Source: Chrysophaeum taylorii
Taxonomy: Eukaryota > Sar > Pelagophyceae > Pelagomonadales > Pelagomonadaceae
Direction of reading: 5' to 3'
Assembly: GCA_029834535.1 (NCBI GenBank)
Contig: JAQMWT010000022.1
Location: 30,137 to 94,136, forward strand
DNA: 64,000 nucleotides
The translations under genes and the position numbers were made by a program. How positions within the stretch are numbered: position 1 is the first letter of the stretch; every line of letters begins with the position of its first letter. Positions 1 through 9,434 of the stretch are shown piece by piece. A model generated the notes under the pieces. That model was given only the letters and a program-made list of their open reading frames with translations, was not told the DNA's origin and made no database searches.

Positions 1-110
1 CCACACGGATCGCGTCGGATCTGTCTCATCAGTTGTCATCGCTAGGCCCCCCGCAAAGTAGATTTTACGATTCTCACGATCGGTTGTGTTGCCGTAGTGC
101 GTGCTTCCAC

Positions 111-389
111 CTAATCCAACGAGGTCGATCGGCATGGCTGACGGCTCTTCCTACTGGCCGTTTTTTGGTGCCGCCCTCCTCGATTGGAGTCCACTTCCAT
201 GTTTCCCTGTCCATGGCCGAAATAATTGACACCTCTTATCGAGCTCGTATCGGCATATAGGGGTAATTCGGGCGCGAGGTCGTCCGTCTCATCACTTTTG
301 GGCAATCGAGTCACCACCAAAACTTGCCCGGCAACCATGCCTGCCGAAGAGAGCACCATGAGCGCCAAGCACACGGGACACATCGTCAC
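111..389 (-). CDS. Possible small secreted protein
   Basis: A 92-residue open frame on the minus strand starts with a good signal-peptide-like leader: MTMCP followed by an uninterrupted hydrophobic stretch and a small-residue site (MVAG|Q). An acidic segment and then a basic tail with no recognisable domain follow. Only the first ~50 residues look like protein-coding sequence. The rest is Arg/Ser-rich and may be intron or intergenic, so this could be exon 1 of a gene running left out of the window. I do not recognise a family. Confidence 0.25.
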   Translation of the reverse strand: MTMCPVCLALMVLSSAGMVAGQVLVVTRLPKSDETDDLAPELPLYADTSSIRGVNYFGHGQGNMEVDSNRGGRHQKTASRKSRQPCRSTSLD

Positions 390-1570
390 GCGGCGACCAA
401 TGACTCTTCAACAATTAATGACGTGTTTCGAGGGACCTCCCGTAATTAAATTTGCAGTGCACCATTGATACAGTTTTTAGTTTTTGTGCGGGGATATGTT
501 CGGACACATAAGGGATTGATGATGACGAAGTATCCGTAACTGTCCTTCAACAGTATTTTGTTTCGTTCGCGAACAAAAGAACACTGAGCGCAACTCCCAA
601 ATCTTCCGACTGACCAGTCCAATATAATAAGCCTTGTGCGTCGTCGTCTGACACCATTATTGAGTTCTTCACGACGACAAGGTTGACGACGCCAAAATTC
701 CCTAGCAAACGTGATTCAAGGTTGACGCTTCGCCCAACAAAAGTTAGAATTCGTGGCACACGAAGCCGAGTCCGGGACGGATAGGTCACACAACGGGAGG
801 AGGCTTTGATCGCGCGTGAAAGCAAGCGCTCAAATAGACACCGCGGACGTACGATGAAGAGCGCGTCTACAGCTTGGAGGAGGCCACGTCGCAGAAAGGC
901 GGTTGCGGGCGGCGTCGACGGCTTCGACGCTCGGCAACTTGAGCGAGACCTCGAATATGTCCATTAAGGATATCCTGGAGTTCGTCGACGCCACGAAAGT
1001 CCGCGCACCGCATGCCCGTTTGCTGGTCGACGACATTATTAGTCTGTGCCTTGGCATTTCCCTCTGCGAGGATTTGCGACACAATCGACAGGGTCGACGC
1101 GAAGAAGCGGGCGGCAAGGCCCGCATATGGTCTGAATAAGGCTCGCCGCGCCCCGGATCTCACTCCGTGTGATTCTAGCCCTCTGAGCTCTTCTACCGTT
1201 CCTTTCGTTTCCAGAGCGGTCTCACTGCGCTCTGAAGGCCACGCCGACCCTGATGGCCGAGGGCCTTGCGGATGACGACCCTCGACCCCAAACGTCGGCG
1301 GAGCCCCGCCGAGTGTGGTCACCACCTGAGGAGCACGGGGCAATGGCCCGACAGGGAGGGCATTGTGGTAATATGGCAACGAAGCATAGCAGGAAGCAAA
1401 GAGAATGACCCAGCAAAGACAGAGGAGGAGCTACGTGGACGGAAGGAGTTTCTATCTCTCGAAAGCGAAGGCTAAGACTCCTGCGTTTTGCCGACAGAAA
1501 AGTTATCATATGCGATGCACGATTCACGACGACAGAAAGCATGTTGATGAAAAGGGGGGGTAAATGGTGA

Positions 1571-1860
1571 ACTAACTAACTAACTTCAGACCTCGCCCGA
1601 GCATGGGAGCCAGGCCGGACCGGCAGGAGCCAGTCCGGAATCACGGGCCTGTAGACAAGGAGCGCCGAAAGGTCGGTCGGCGGAGAGTGACCATCAAGCT
1701 TGTAGCCTTGCGACGAGGAGACCGCGATGTGACCGACAACCATCTCGTCGATAACCTTCCGTCTTCGCCCCCCCGCCATACCCCGTCCCACTGCGAACGT
1801 TCCGGCTGCCAACCGGCCCGCCCGGGAGGCGAATAGGTGCCAACCTACGCCGGGAGGGCG
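1571..1860 (+). repeat. Dispersed repeat family, copy 1 (longest)
   Basis: The copy begins with a TAACT-type tandem (ACTAACTAACTAACTTCAG) followed by CCCGAGCATGGGAGCCAGGC, and ends in a GC-rich part containing CCAACCGGCCCGCCCGGGAG and CCAACCTACGCC. The same beginning recurs at 50240-50300 (plus) and, inverted, at 55444-55523. The same end recurs at 33100-33262 and, diverged, at 50488-50540. No coding capacity or tRNA-like promoter boxes were seen. It is best read as a short non-autonomous mobile element. Confidence 0.7.
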
Positions 1861-2523
1861 GTGGGGGTGCTTGTGGGTGCTTGAAGGTTTCGGTGCGGTG
1901 TGTGGGGGTATGAAGGATGTGCCTGAAGGAAAGTTTCATTATAATGTTGTTGTTGGTCCAGTCCAATGCATAATTTTGCTTTCCCAGCTCGCTGCTTAAC
2001 TCTATCCAATACCAGCCGCCGGCAAGCAATAGGTAGGTTAAAATTCGTTGCCAATAACGAGTGCTCATGGCGAAAGTAGATGGCGGCTAGGTGGCCGCCC
2101 AGTCACAAGCAGACCGCCCCGGCCGCGCCGGCTCAATCCGACGAGCGGTGCCATCGTAGCAGCTTGATTCATAACATAAAGATAGTCGTGCAAGTCCGCC
2201 AGGCCGAGCTCCGCTAGCGTCGCGTCGTCGACATGGGCGAAACAGTCGCCGTCCGCAGGCACGTCCTGCGCGTCTCAGGAGCGTGCGATGTCTCGGACCT
2301 GAACCTCCCCGTCGCGCACGGCCTTCAGATCGTTTCATTGATCATTTGCTCGCCTGCGTGTGTGGCGTTTGGCGATGCTGTCGGCCGCGGTGTCGGCCAC
2401 CTCATTTCGAAAAGTTAAAACGGGCGGAAAAGTCGGGCTTGGGGTTGTCGAACTGCACTCGCACAAGACCGTTCCGTTCACTCTCGCGCCGCAAGCGACA
2501 TCGATGCCTCCCGAACACGCGCT

Positions 2524-2935
2524 TTAGCACACGTCACAGCATGTGTAGGCGATCTGAATCCTCCACTCGTCGTTCGGCATGGCGCACTGGATTCTCGAGT
2601 GTCTCCGGACTCCCATCGTGTTCGCCGCACGTCCGACGAAGATCTTTATCTTCTCGCGCGTGATGATGAACTTGGCGACACACTTACTCCAAGCGCTGTT
2701 GGCCGTTTGAGCAGCCGTCGATGTGCCAGGGCGCAACGAGCTGGTCGTCGTCGCAGCAACGACGAATTGGTCGAGTCTACCGGCGGCAGTGCACTTTACA
2801 CAGCTCTACACCTGAGTGGTGCAATACCCGTCTCAGCTCTCGTACGACGCCACGTTGTTGTCCATGTTCACGCGACATGACTCCTCGGACTCGTCGCACG
2901 TCAAGGCAGCATCCGTCGTCCATGGCGCGTTTGCG
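2524..2935 (-). pseudogene. Decayed cysteine-rich coding remnant
   Basis: Read on the minus strand, one frame gives a protein-like sequence with several cysteines (TCDESEESC, SCVKC, a final CCDVC) ending at a stop near 2524. It is interrupted by two in-frame stops (TGA then TAG) within about 30 nt, near 2815-2850. The final CCDVC recalls the CxxC ends of the secreted proteins at 23.5-40.4 kb, but overall similarity is too weak to claim homology. Short introns could alternatively remove the stops. Family unknown. Confidence 0.25.
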
Positions 2936-3048
2936 CACGCCCGTCAACCAGTCGCGCATAATATCACGAGCCACGAAAACCCTAATATGTTGCATTCCAC
3001 GTCATCCCTCATAACCGTCACAAGACGATATCCTATCCATATCTTATC

Positions 3049-3758
3049 ATGACGACGCCGACGAGACCGTGGACGGCGTTCGACAAGGCGCGGTCCGTGC
3101 CGCCGGAAATGGGTCACGTGAGCGGCTACGGGGGCTTTGTGAGGTTGCATCATGTTGGCGTCCCATCGAGGGTATGGCGCGCGCGCAGGTACCCAAGGCA
3201 GCGAACTACTTTGGCAAGCCATACCCAGAACTGACGGCCCTTGCCTTGTCGCCGCGAGCGTCTACGGCGGGGCCGGCGTCACGGCGAGGCCCCAGGTCAC
3301 CGCGCACCCAAGTCCCCGGATACGCCGGCCATTTGGGGGGCGAGAGATTCCAGTTCGCCGCGACATTCGGAAACACCGTCAAAGACCTCCACAGCGGCGT
3401 AAAAATCGAAAAGCCGACGCACCTCCAGAAAGATATTCCCGGGTATTCGGTACGGATTTTCATTTAACGAGTGTCATTCATTCGGTCCCAGGGCTTTGTG
3501 CGCTCCGGCATGCACTTCGTCGGAAACACCTTTGCCCAGCACGCGCGCGCGGCCGACGCGACGGGCTACCGCTTTCGCCAAGGGCCAGAGATGGCCGAGA
3601 GCGAACACATCCTCGCGCGCAAGAAACTTCCAGTCGAGGGCCGCCGCCCAGGGTACGCGGGCTTTGTCGGTGGTGCCCGAGACCAGTTCGGAAAATCGTA
3701 CGGCCACGTCACCGGTGCCCTCGTGTCCCGCGACAACAAAACCACCACCACCTCCTAG
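3049..3758 (+). CDS. CIMIP2/FAM166-like ciliary microtubule inner protein
   Basis: Three exons, 3049-3138, 3189-3449 and 3492-3758 (205 residues), are separated by GT-AG introns of 50 and 42 nt. Splicing restores repeats of the motif GYxGF/H-V/L: GYGGFVPK is created by joining exons 1 and 2, PGYAGH lies in exon 2, PGYSGFVR is created by joining exons 2 and 3, and PGYAGFV lies in exon 3. Most are followed by phenylalanine-glycine segments (FGKPYPE, FAATFGN, FVGNTF, FGKSYG). This is the signature of the CIMIP2 (FAM166, DUF2475) family, whose members bind inside axonemal doublet microtubules. That both junctions rebuild the family motif strongly supports the model. The stop lies about 105 bp from the convergent dioxygenase. 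The gene implies the organism builds a motile flagellum. Confidence 0.75.
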
Positions 3759-3863
3759 CCGTGCCGTTTGCTGTTCGAGTTCGGGGGTCGCCCGTTCCTT
3801 TCCGTCGTACGAGCCAGCAAGCTAGCGACTCCGCCCGCTTACACATCACGGCGTAAAAAAATA

Positions 3864-4625
3864 TTATGCGGGGGGGGGGCTCGGGGTGGTGGTGGTGGCG
3901 GCAAAGTGCGCTCGACGAGTTCGCGCGCCGGGTCTGTCGGTCGCGCAGAGGCGCGTCGAGGAGTGTGTCGAATAGCCAGCTCTAAAATCGGAGACGAGCC
4001 AGAGCGTGAGGGCGAAACGGTGATCGTCGTCGGCCGCGGTGGGCAGGACCTCGTGGACGAGGCGGTCCGCATAAAAAGCGACGAAGGTGTCGGCGGCGGG
4101 CGCAACGTCGAGCGGGCGTCCACGCGGGGAAGTCGTCGGATCGTCGAGCCATAGCCTGAGGTCGCCCCCCTTGGGGCTCTCGTTGAGGTAGTAGATGCAC
4201 GTGATCCACCGGAGATCGTGCGGGAGGCCCGTGGCGTCGCAGGTGCAGGCGTTGTCGACGTGCTTGGGATAGGCAGCCCCCGGCATGGTGACGGCGAGCT
4301 TGGTACCGTAGACGTTCGTCGAAACGTCGTCGAGTTGCGCGGGCAGCGTCGCGAGAAGGTCGACCGTGTAGGCGAGGAGACTCGGGGCTGCGTGGAAATC
4401 GCCGGCCTCGAGCTCACAGCTCTCGACCCCTGGTTTCTCGAAGGCGAGGCCGTCTGTTCCCACGCTCAGTGACGGTCCGAATCTGCCACTCGCACGCAGT
4501 CGCATCGCCTCGGCGCGCATCTCGCGCCATGTCGAATCCCGGAGCAGCCCCTCGCGCACGAAGTACCCCTGTCTCTCGAGCCCGTGCCGCAGCTCGGGGC
4601 CGATGCTCTTCAAGGCGCCGCGCAT
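3864..4625 (-). CDS. Prolyl 4-hydroxylase-like 2OG-Fe(II) oxygenase (EGLN/PHD type)
   Basis: A 253-residue protein. The double-stranded beta-helix motifs are clear: iron ligands H and D in KHVDN (about residue 120), the strand WITCIYYLNE and GGDLRLW, the distal iron ligand His in DRLVHEVLPT, and the 2-oxoglutarate-binding Arg in RFALTLW. This arrangement (HxD...H...R with YYLN) matches the PHD/EGL-9 branch of prolyl hydroxylases, which hydroxylate proline in proteins using O2, Fe(II) and 2-oxoglutarate. The start MRGALKSIG is the first Met of the frame. The final ~35 residues are Thr/Pro-rich, and the gene ends in a low-complexity G-run on the plus strand, so the true C-terminus is uncertain. 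No targeting peptide is evident. Confidence 0.85.
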   Translation of the reverse strand: MRGALKSIGPELRHGLERQGYFVREGLLRDSTWREMRAEAMRLRASGRFGPSLSVGTDGLAFEKPGVESCELEAGDFHAAPSLLAYTVDLLATLPAQLDDVSTNVYGTKLAVTMPGAAYPKHVDNACTCDATGLPHDLRWITCIYYLNESPKGGDLRLWLDDPTTSPRGRPLDVAPAADTFVAFYADRLVHEVLPTAADDDHRFALTLWLVSDFRAGYSTHSSTRLCATDRPGARTRRAHFAATTTTPSPPPA

Positions 4626-4699
4626 GGGCTCGATGCTTCCTTACCCCAGAACCCTGCCTTGTGTGGTGAAATGGTCTTGTCTGAGGGTGGATCATGATT

Positions 4700-6600
4700 T
4701 TGCTTGCAGTTTTTTGAATGTGTCTTGCTAAAGACCCCGGCAGCGACCCAACTGCGGGCGCGCTTGGAGGCGGCGTTCCGGGAGGAGAGTATCTTCCGAG
4801 GGAGACGATTCCCTGCCGGCATGTTCTCCCAGCGGAGCTGGCGGCGAGAGATGTAGGTATCCACACTTTCAAGACCACCACGACGCTGCACAAAGGTGGA
4901 AGCTTAAGCATGTGTTTGGTGTCGTGTGATGCGGTACGTCCGCGAACGCAAAAATGCGACACGTCAGCCGACGCGAAAGCAGCAGAGACGACTGAAGACA
5001 ACAACTGTGCAGTTAGGCACCATGATTCCGCAACGTGGAAGAGTAGGATGGCAGGATGAGACCGACGTAGACAGTTCTTTTGGATCTTCCAAAGACATAC
5101 TTCGAAGCGAAAATGTGTTGACGAATCGCACCGAAAGCCGATGCTGACTTCTTCAGACGAGAGTCGACGTCTACAGCGCCACTTAATGTCGTGAGAACGT
5201 CGTATAGAGCCCGAATATTTGAACGTCGTCTTCACTACTGGAATGACGACAGTCACCTACGTCGATATCGGGAAGGTCGGCATCATCGCATGGCGCAGTA
5301 TTTCATTGTAGAGCATGACTGGCTTGCTAAAACGAAAGGTATCTTGGATTTCGAGTCTTTCCCGGCTTGTTTTCGGTCGCCTGTGTGGACAGACTTCGAT
5401 GCCCCACCTCGCAGTGCGTGATGAGATGAAGCGTCTCCTCACCCGCAATGCGGCGGGAGCGCCACATTATCTACATACCTTGCTTGCTTCTTCAAACGCA
5501 AAAGTATTCCTCTACATCGCGTTTTGTATTGCACTAAAATCCCGAGCGTACATCATCCCGCATCGTCTTGAGAACGCACGGCCGACCTTCTCATCGTCGC
5601 CGTGATGTAGTCGAAGCTTGCGCCTTTTACAAAACGAAAACAACCGTACCGAGAACATCCCCCTGTTTCACGCAGATGAGGAAGTCGATCCAAGTGGTAG
5701 CACCGAAAACTGAGAACCTGCACCTGGGCTTGGACGAGGCGCACGAGTTTCTGTGTACTTCGATAGCACTTGCCATGATAGTTCCCGAAGGACCCTGTCG
5801 AAAGCGCGGACGAAGTCAATAAACAGGGCCAACGTTTCCAGGCTGTGCTCGCGGCGCTTTTTCGGTGCTTATTGCTTCAAACTGCAGGCTGCGTCGGAAC
5901 TTCCGCATTCCGGTCGAGTGCCGCCGCACTGCGATTCGTGGTCGAGCTCGGCGGAAATTGGAATACCATGGCGCGCGCGCATGATGCTGGAAGCACTTTT
6001 TTCCGTTACCGCGAGCATGATTATGCCACGATGTTTTCCTGGCAGCGAATTGAAGCCGCCTTTAGGTTTTAAAATACCAAGAAGGCCGATGTCCCATTCC
6101 CCCGGTTGTTTTTTTTTGTTCTCGGACGACTAGAAATCATGCACGACTGTTCGGAGGATCCAATCGTTAGCTGATTGATGACCAGCAAGCGTCCGCCATA
6201 CCTCCGCAAGTACTACCCCCGTTTCTTTCAACAAACTGCAAGGTTCTAACATGCTTTGCGCTAGAAAACAAGGATTGTTTTTTTTTTCAATAAGAAGGCA
6301 ACGGAGGTAGTTCACCCGATACTCGAGCTGCTCGAAGGCTGGGATGTCGGAAAGCACTACGGATCTCATCGTCCGACGATACAACGCCGAGTTCAGCACG
6401 AATAATTGGTCCTAGCGCAGTTTTCTCGATGATTTCTGGGCACCTCAAAGCAAGGTTGACGACCCTATAGTTGTACACGAACCACGTACATGAGCGTCTG
6501 ACGCGACGACCAGTTCCTGGACAAACCACGCTTGAGACGGCCGACGCTCTTCCAATACCGTCACGTTCCACCAAACGAATCGCAACCTGTCATCACACAT
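4700..6600 (-). mobile_element. Decayed non-LTR retrotransposon (LINE) reverse transcriptase
   Basis: Read on the minus strand, 6090-5640 gives a LINE reverse transcriptase: EWDIGLLGILKPKGGF, then HRGIIMLAV, then LALFIDFVRAFDRVL (motif A, Asp in FIDF), then after a frame change ICVKQGDVLG. One in-frame TAA separates the second and third parts. Further downstream on the same strand (about 5250-5320) FKYSGSI recalls the post-RT region, and near 4730-4880 a RRQLRW...NRLPRKILSS stretch resembles the C-terminal tail of such ORFs and is also present at 31.7 kb. Several frame changes and stops show it is dead. Upstream (6130-6574) coding-like minus-strand sequence may be its N-terminal side. Confidence 0.75.
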
Positions 6601-7131
6601 CGAGCAGATCCATTGCTTCTATCTCAGGCGTGGAAACAGCACAACGAGCAAACAGCAAAGGAGCAAGCGATGTGCGTGTCGGGCGAGAATGCTGCCGTGA
6701 ACGCTGCGAAAGCCGAATTGCGCGCTTGAATCAGAGGTGAAAGCGTCTCTGAAGCGGCAGTGAACCATGCTGGTTTCAGACGCGCACATCCAAAATCTTA
6801 AGCAAAAACTTGCGACAGCTTGGAGTTGGTGGGGCAAGATCGAACGAGGATGCACCAGCCATGGTTTGGTTTCGCGAAGAAGGTGCCGGTTCCCGTGTAG
6901 CGAGAAAGGTGTACATCCGGCGTGTGGGCCGCATACATGTCAGTCATCCATATCAACGCGGACTTGCCGACGCTGGCGTTCCCACCCCCCCCCAATATTT
7001 GGACGCCGTGACGCTGTTGTTTTCAGGCGTGTGTCCTCCCTCCACGCCAACAACCGGCGCATGAGTACACTGTGAAGGACGCTTCGAATTTTAAGCCGTG
7101 CACGAAGCGCGCGGGTAATAAGTAATTGTTG
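6600..7131. other. Intergenic, nothing recognised
   Basis: This stretch lies between the LINE remnant and the PhyH-like gene. Short open frames exist on both strands but none has a recognisable motif or the GC-rich third positions typical of genes here. Confidence 0.5.
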
Positions 7132-7827
7132 ATGATGTTGTTCCTCGTTGTTGTGACGTCGTTGGGCGGTTGTTTCGACGAGTCCGCGCTGCGGGCGCTG
7201 CGGCGAGACGGGGTCGCCGGCGTGCGGGGCCTGGTTGGCCAGCCGCCGAGCCCCGAGTGGGCCGCGGCGGCCGCGCTGGAGGCGGTCGCGGAGGTCGACG
7301 ACACGTCGGGCGAGTTCCGGACAAAGAGAGTGTGTCGACGCGGCGCCGGGCGGGTCGACCTCAAGCTGGTGGCCGAGGAGGCGCGCGTTCGCGAAGTGGC
7401 GACGAGAATCGAAGAGGTGTTTGGGGGTTTGGGTGAGCTGTCGAGCGTGGGGTGCGTCGTCGCGTATCCCGGGGCCGAGGCCCAGCATCTCCACGCCGAC
7501 GGGAACGCCGAGGGGTTCTACAACGTGTTCGTGGCGCTGCGCGACGTGACGCGCGCGCTGGGGCCTACCGAGTTCGCGTTGGGGACGCACCGCGACCCCC
7601 ACGCCATCTCGCGAGCGCCGACCCTCGAATACGAGGAGAACGTCCGCCTCGCCGCCCCCCTCCTCGCGGCGGGCGACGCCCTCGTCTTCGACTACCGCGT
7701 CTTGCACCGCGGGCTCGCCAACACGGGGCTAGTCCCGCGACCGGTGGTCTACGGCGTGCTCTCGCCGCCCGGAGTTAGCGATAGAGTCAACTTTCCCATG
7801 GCGTGGTCGGCGGTGGAGACGGTGTAG
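7132..7827 (+). CDS. Phytanoyl-CoA dioxygenase (PhyH)-family protein with signal peptide
   Basis: A 231-residue protein starting at the first ATG of the frame (MMLFLVVVTSLGGCF), which gives a signal-peptide-like leader. Iron ligands are visible as H-x-D in HLHADG (about residue 120) and the distal His in VLHRGLANTG, followed by the cosubstrate-binding Arg in RPVVYG. This is the PhyH arrangement of 2-oxoglutarate/Fe(II) oxygenases. FALGTHRDPH fits the usual loop preceding the distal His. The substrate is unknown. The leader suggests entry into the secretory pathway or, in a secondary-plastid alga, the plastid. The 3' end overlaps the 3' end of the convergent CSL4 gene by 79 bp of coding sequence, so the two transcripts must be partly antisense. 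Confidence 0.8.
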   Translation: MMLFLVVVTSLGGCFDESALRALRRDGVAGVRGLVGQPPSPEWAAAAALEAVAEVDDTSGEFRTKRVCRRGAGRVDLKLVAEEARVREVATRIEEVFGGLGELSSVGCVVAYPGAEAQHLHADGNAEGFYNVFVALRDVTRALGPTEFALGTHRDPHAISRAPTLEYEENVRLAAPLLAAGDALVFDYRVLHRGLANTGLVPRPVVYGVLSPPGVSDRVNFPMAWSAVETV

Positions 7828-8219
7828 CGGAGGTTGTCGTCGGCGGTGTTGATGACGCGCGCGGCGATGATGTCGCCGCCTTTGAAAACGGTTCGGAGGT
7901 CGACCGTCGCGGGATCAACGCTCTCCCGGAAGACGTCCTCGCGGCGCAGCGCGGCGCGGAGCGGGGCGTCGGTGACGACGCCGTCGACGGCGAGGACGTC
8001 GAGGAATGCCTTGGTGATGTCGAGGCGCGTGACGCGCCCGAGCACGACGCTCCCCTTGTCGACCGCCGGCACCGGTCGTCGCGGGCGCACGCTCGGGACC
8101 GGCGTCTCGACGAGGTCGCCACTCACCGAGGCCCACAGCCTGCCGCGCGCTTCGTAGACGCCGCCGCCAAAAGCCCGCCTCTCGCCGAGGTCGTCGCCGG
8201 TCACGACTACCCTTTGCAT
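7749..8219 (-). CDS. CSL4: Exosome complex component CSL4 (EXOSC1-like)
   Basis: A 156-residue protein, RNA-binding cap subunit of the RNA exosome. The N-terminal part VVTGDDLGE...GGGVYEARG.LWASVSGD matches the CSL4 N-terminal domain. The S1 domain follows with GSVVLGRVTRL near residues 57-67 and the typical end FKGGDIIAARVINTADDNLRYTVSTAD. The conventional C-terminal zinc-ribbon cysteines are absent: the frame ends shortly after the S1 domain (LTPGGESTP). I chose the Met at 8219 because the canonical N-terminus begins there, although the frame remains open for another 125 codons upstream, over the divergent hydrolase gene. Its start codon lies only 12 bp from that gene's ATG, and its end overlaps PhyH. 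Confidence 0.8.
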   Translation of the reverse strand: MQRVVVTGDDLGERRAFGGGVYEARGRLWASVSGDLVETPVPSVRPRRPVPAVDKGSVVLGRVTRLDITKAFLDVLAVDGVVTDAPLRAALRREDVFRESVDPATVDLRTVFKGGDIIAARVINTADDNLRYTVSTADHAMGKLTLSLTPGGESTP

Positions 8220-8231
8220 ACCTACCCACCT

Positions 8232-9434
8232 ATGCAGCAGCTTTTGTTGTTGTTGTTGTTGTTGGTGTGGTCGTGCGGCGCGGTCGTGATGGTCCCGAGC
8301 GTGGCCGAGGCACGGGCGCGCGGCATCACCGAGAAAGCCGCGCTCGAGTGGCTGGGGCGGTACGAGGTCGCGGTGCTGCCGTCGTCGTCGACCGCATTCG
8401 TGCGAACGCGGCCCGCAACGAAGCGCCGCGGGCTCCCGCTTGTCCTGGTCCACGGGTTCGACTCGAACGCGCTCGAGTTCCGGCGGCTCCTGGAGGCCCT
8501 CGAGGCCCGAAGCGTCGAGGCCTATGCCCTCGACGTCAGGGGTTGGGGATTCTCGGAAGGCGGCGACGCGTCTACCGACGCCAAGCGGACGCAACTCCGC
8601 GAATTCGTCGAATTCCTAAACCTCTCGGAGTTCGCGCTCGCGGGGGCCTCGCTCGGAGGCGCCGTCGCGATCGACTTCGCGCTCGCGACAAAGCCGACGA
8701 CGCGGCTCGCGCTCGTCGCGCCGCAGTGCTTGGTCGACGGCACGCCCGACGTCCCGGCCGTACTCGCGAGACTCGGCGTCCGCGTGCTCAAGAGCCGCCC
8801 GCTTCGCGCCGCGGCGACGCGCCTCGCGTACCACGACAAGGCCTTGGCGACCTCCGAGGCTATCGAAATCGGAGGCCTCCACCTCGACCGCGCGGGCTGG
8901 GCCGACGACCAGGTCGACTGGCTCCTCGGGGAGGGGTACGCGCTCTCGGGCCGCCTCCAGCACCTCGAGGAGCCCCCCGCCATTTTCTGGGGCCGCCAGG
9001 ACCAGATCCTCCCGCCCCAAGACAGCGTCCCGCGCTTGGAACTTATCTTTCCGACGGCCGACGTCACCACCTACGACGCCTGCGGCCACACCCCACACCT
9101 GGAGAAGCCAGCTGCCCTCGCCGACGACCTCCTCCGCCTCCTAGACGATGCCAATACTCTCCCGCCGCCGCCGGCGGCGGCGGGGGCGGGGGGGAAAAAA
9201 AAAAAGAGCAGCACGGTCTTCGACTGGGCCAGAGCCCCCGAGTTTCCGACCGCCAAAAGGACGCCGCGCCCAAAAACCGACATGATCTCCGTCGAGTGGA
9301 ACAAGCCCGTCACCATCGCCGGCCTCCTCTTCTTCGTCCCTCTCTTCTCCGCCGAGCTCTTCTTCGCCATCTCGCGCCAGTTCATCTGCCCGAGCGCGGT
9401 CCTCGCCATCGCCGACCTCTGCAGCCCCGTCTAA
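8232..9434 (+). CDS. Alpha/beta hydrolase with signal peptide and C-terminal membrane segment
   Basis: A 400-residue protein. The start at 8232 gives a leucine-rich leader (MQQLLLLLLLLVW). Fold motifs: LVLVHGFDSN (oxyanion-hole HG), nucleophile elbow GASLGG (Ser, about residue 145), acid in WGRQDQILPP, and catalytic His in CGHTPHLEKP. The triad is therefore complete. A Pro/Ala/Gly linker with a lysine run follows, and then a hydrophobic segment (ITIAGLLFFVPLFSAELFF) near the C-terminus that probably anchors the protein in a membrane. The substrate cannot be deduced; epoxide hydrolase-like and lipase/esterase activities are both possible. The frame is open upstream, antisense to CSL4, but those residues look non-native. 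Confidence 0.8.
   Translation: MQQLLLLLLLLVWSCGAVVMVPSVAEARARGITEKAALEWLGRYEVAVLPSSSTAFVRTRPATKRRGLPLVLVHGFDSNALEFRRLLEALEARSVEAYALDVRGWGFSEGGDASTDAKRTQLREFVEFLNLSEFALAGASLGGAVAIDFALATKPTTRLALVAPQCLVDGTPDVPAVLARLGVRVLKSRPLRAAATRLAYHDKALATSEAIEIGGLHLDRAGWADDQVDWLLGEGYALSGRLQHLEEPPAIFWGRQDQILPPQDSVPRLELIFPTADVTTYDACGHTPHLEKPAALADDLLRLLDDANTLPPPPAAAGAGGKKKKSSTVFDWARAPEFPTAKRTPRPKTDMISVEWNKPVTIAGLLFFVPLFSAELFFAISRQFICPSAVLAIADLCSPV

Larger units (their letters stand above)
1..3048. other. Gene-poor left end with repeats and remnants
   Basis: No confident gene lies here. It holds a possible short secreted protein on the minus strand (111-389), a dispersed repeat (1571-1860) and a decayed cysteine-rich coding stretch on the minus strand (2524-2935). 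On the minus strand at 2065-2262 a GC-rich coding-like stretch contains an acidic helix-like segment (DDATLAELGLADLHDYL) loosely reminiscent of a SAM domain, but no complete gene could be built around it. The remainder shows no feature I can support. Confidence 0.5.

Noticed and set aside
6940-7707. 255-codon minus-strand frame opposite the PhyH-like gene
   Set aside because: Antisense to a gene with clear catalytic motifs; composition is Arg/Gly/His-rich as expected of a shadow frame in GC-rich DNA.
7803-8231. N-terminal 143 codons extending the hydrolase upstream
   Set aside because: Antisense to CSL4 and without hydrolase-like residues; the Leu-rich signal peptide at 8232 is a far better start.
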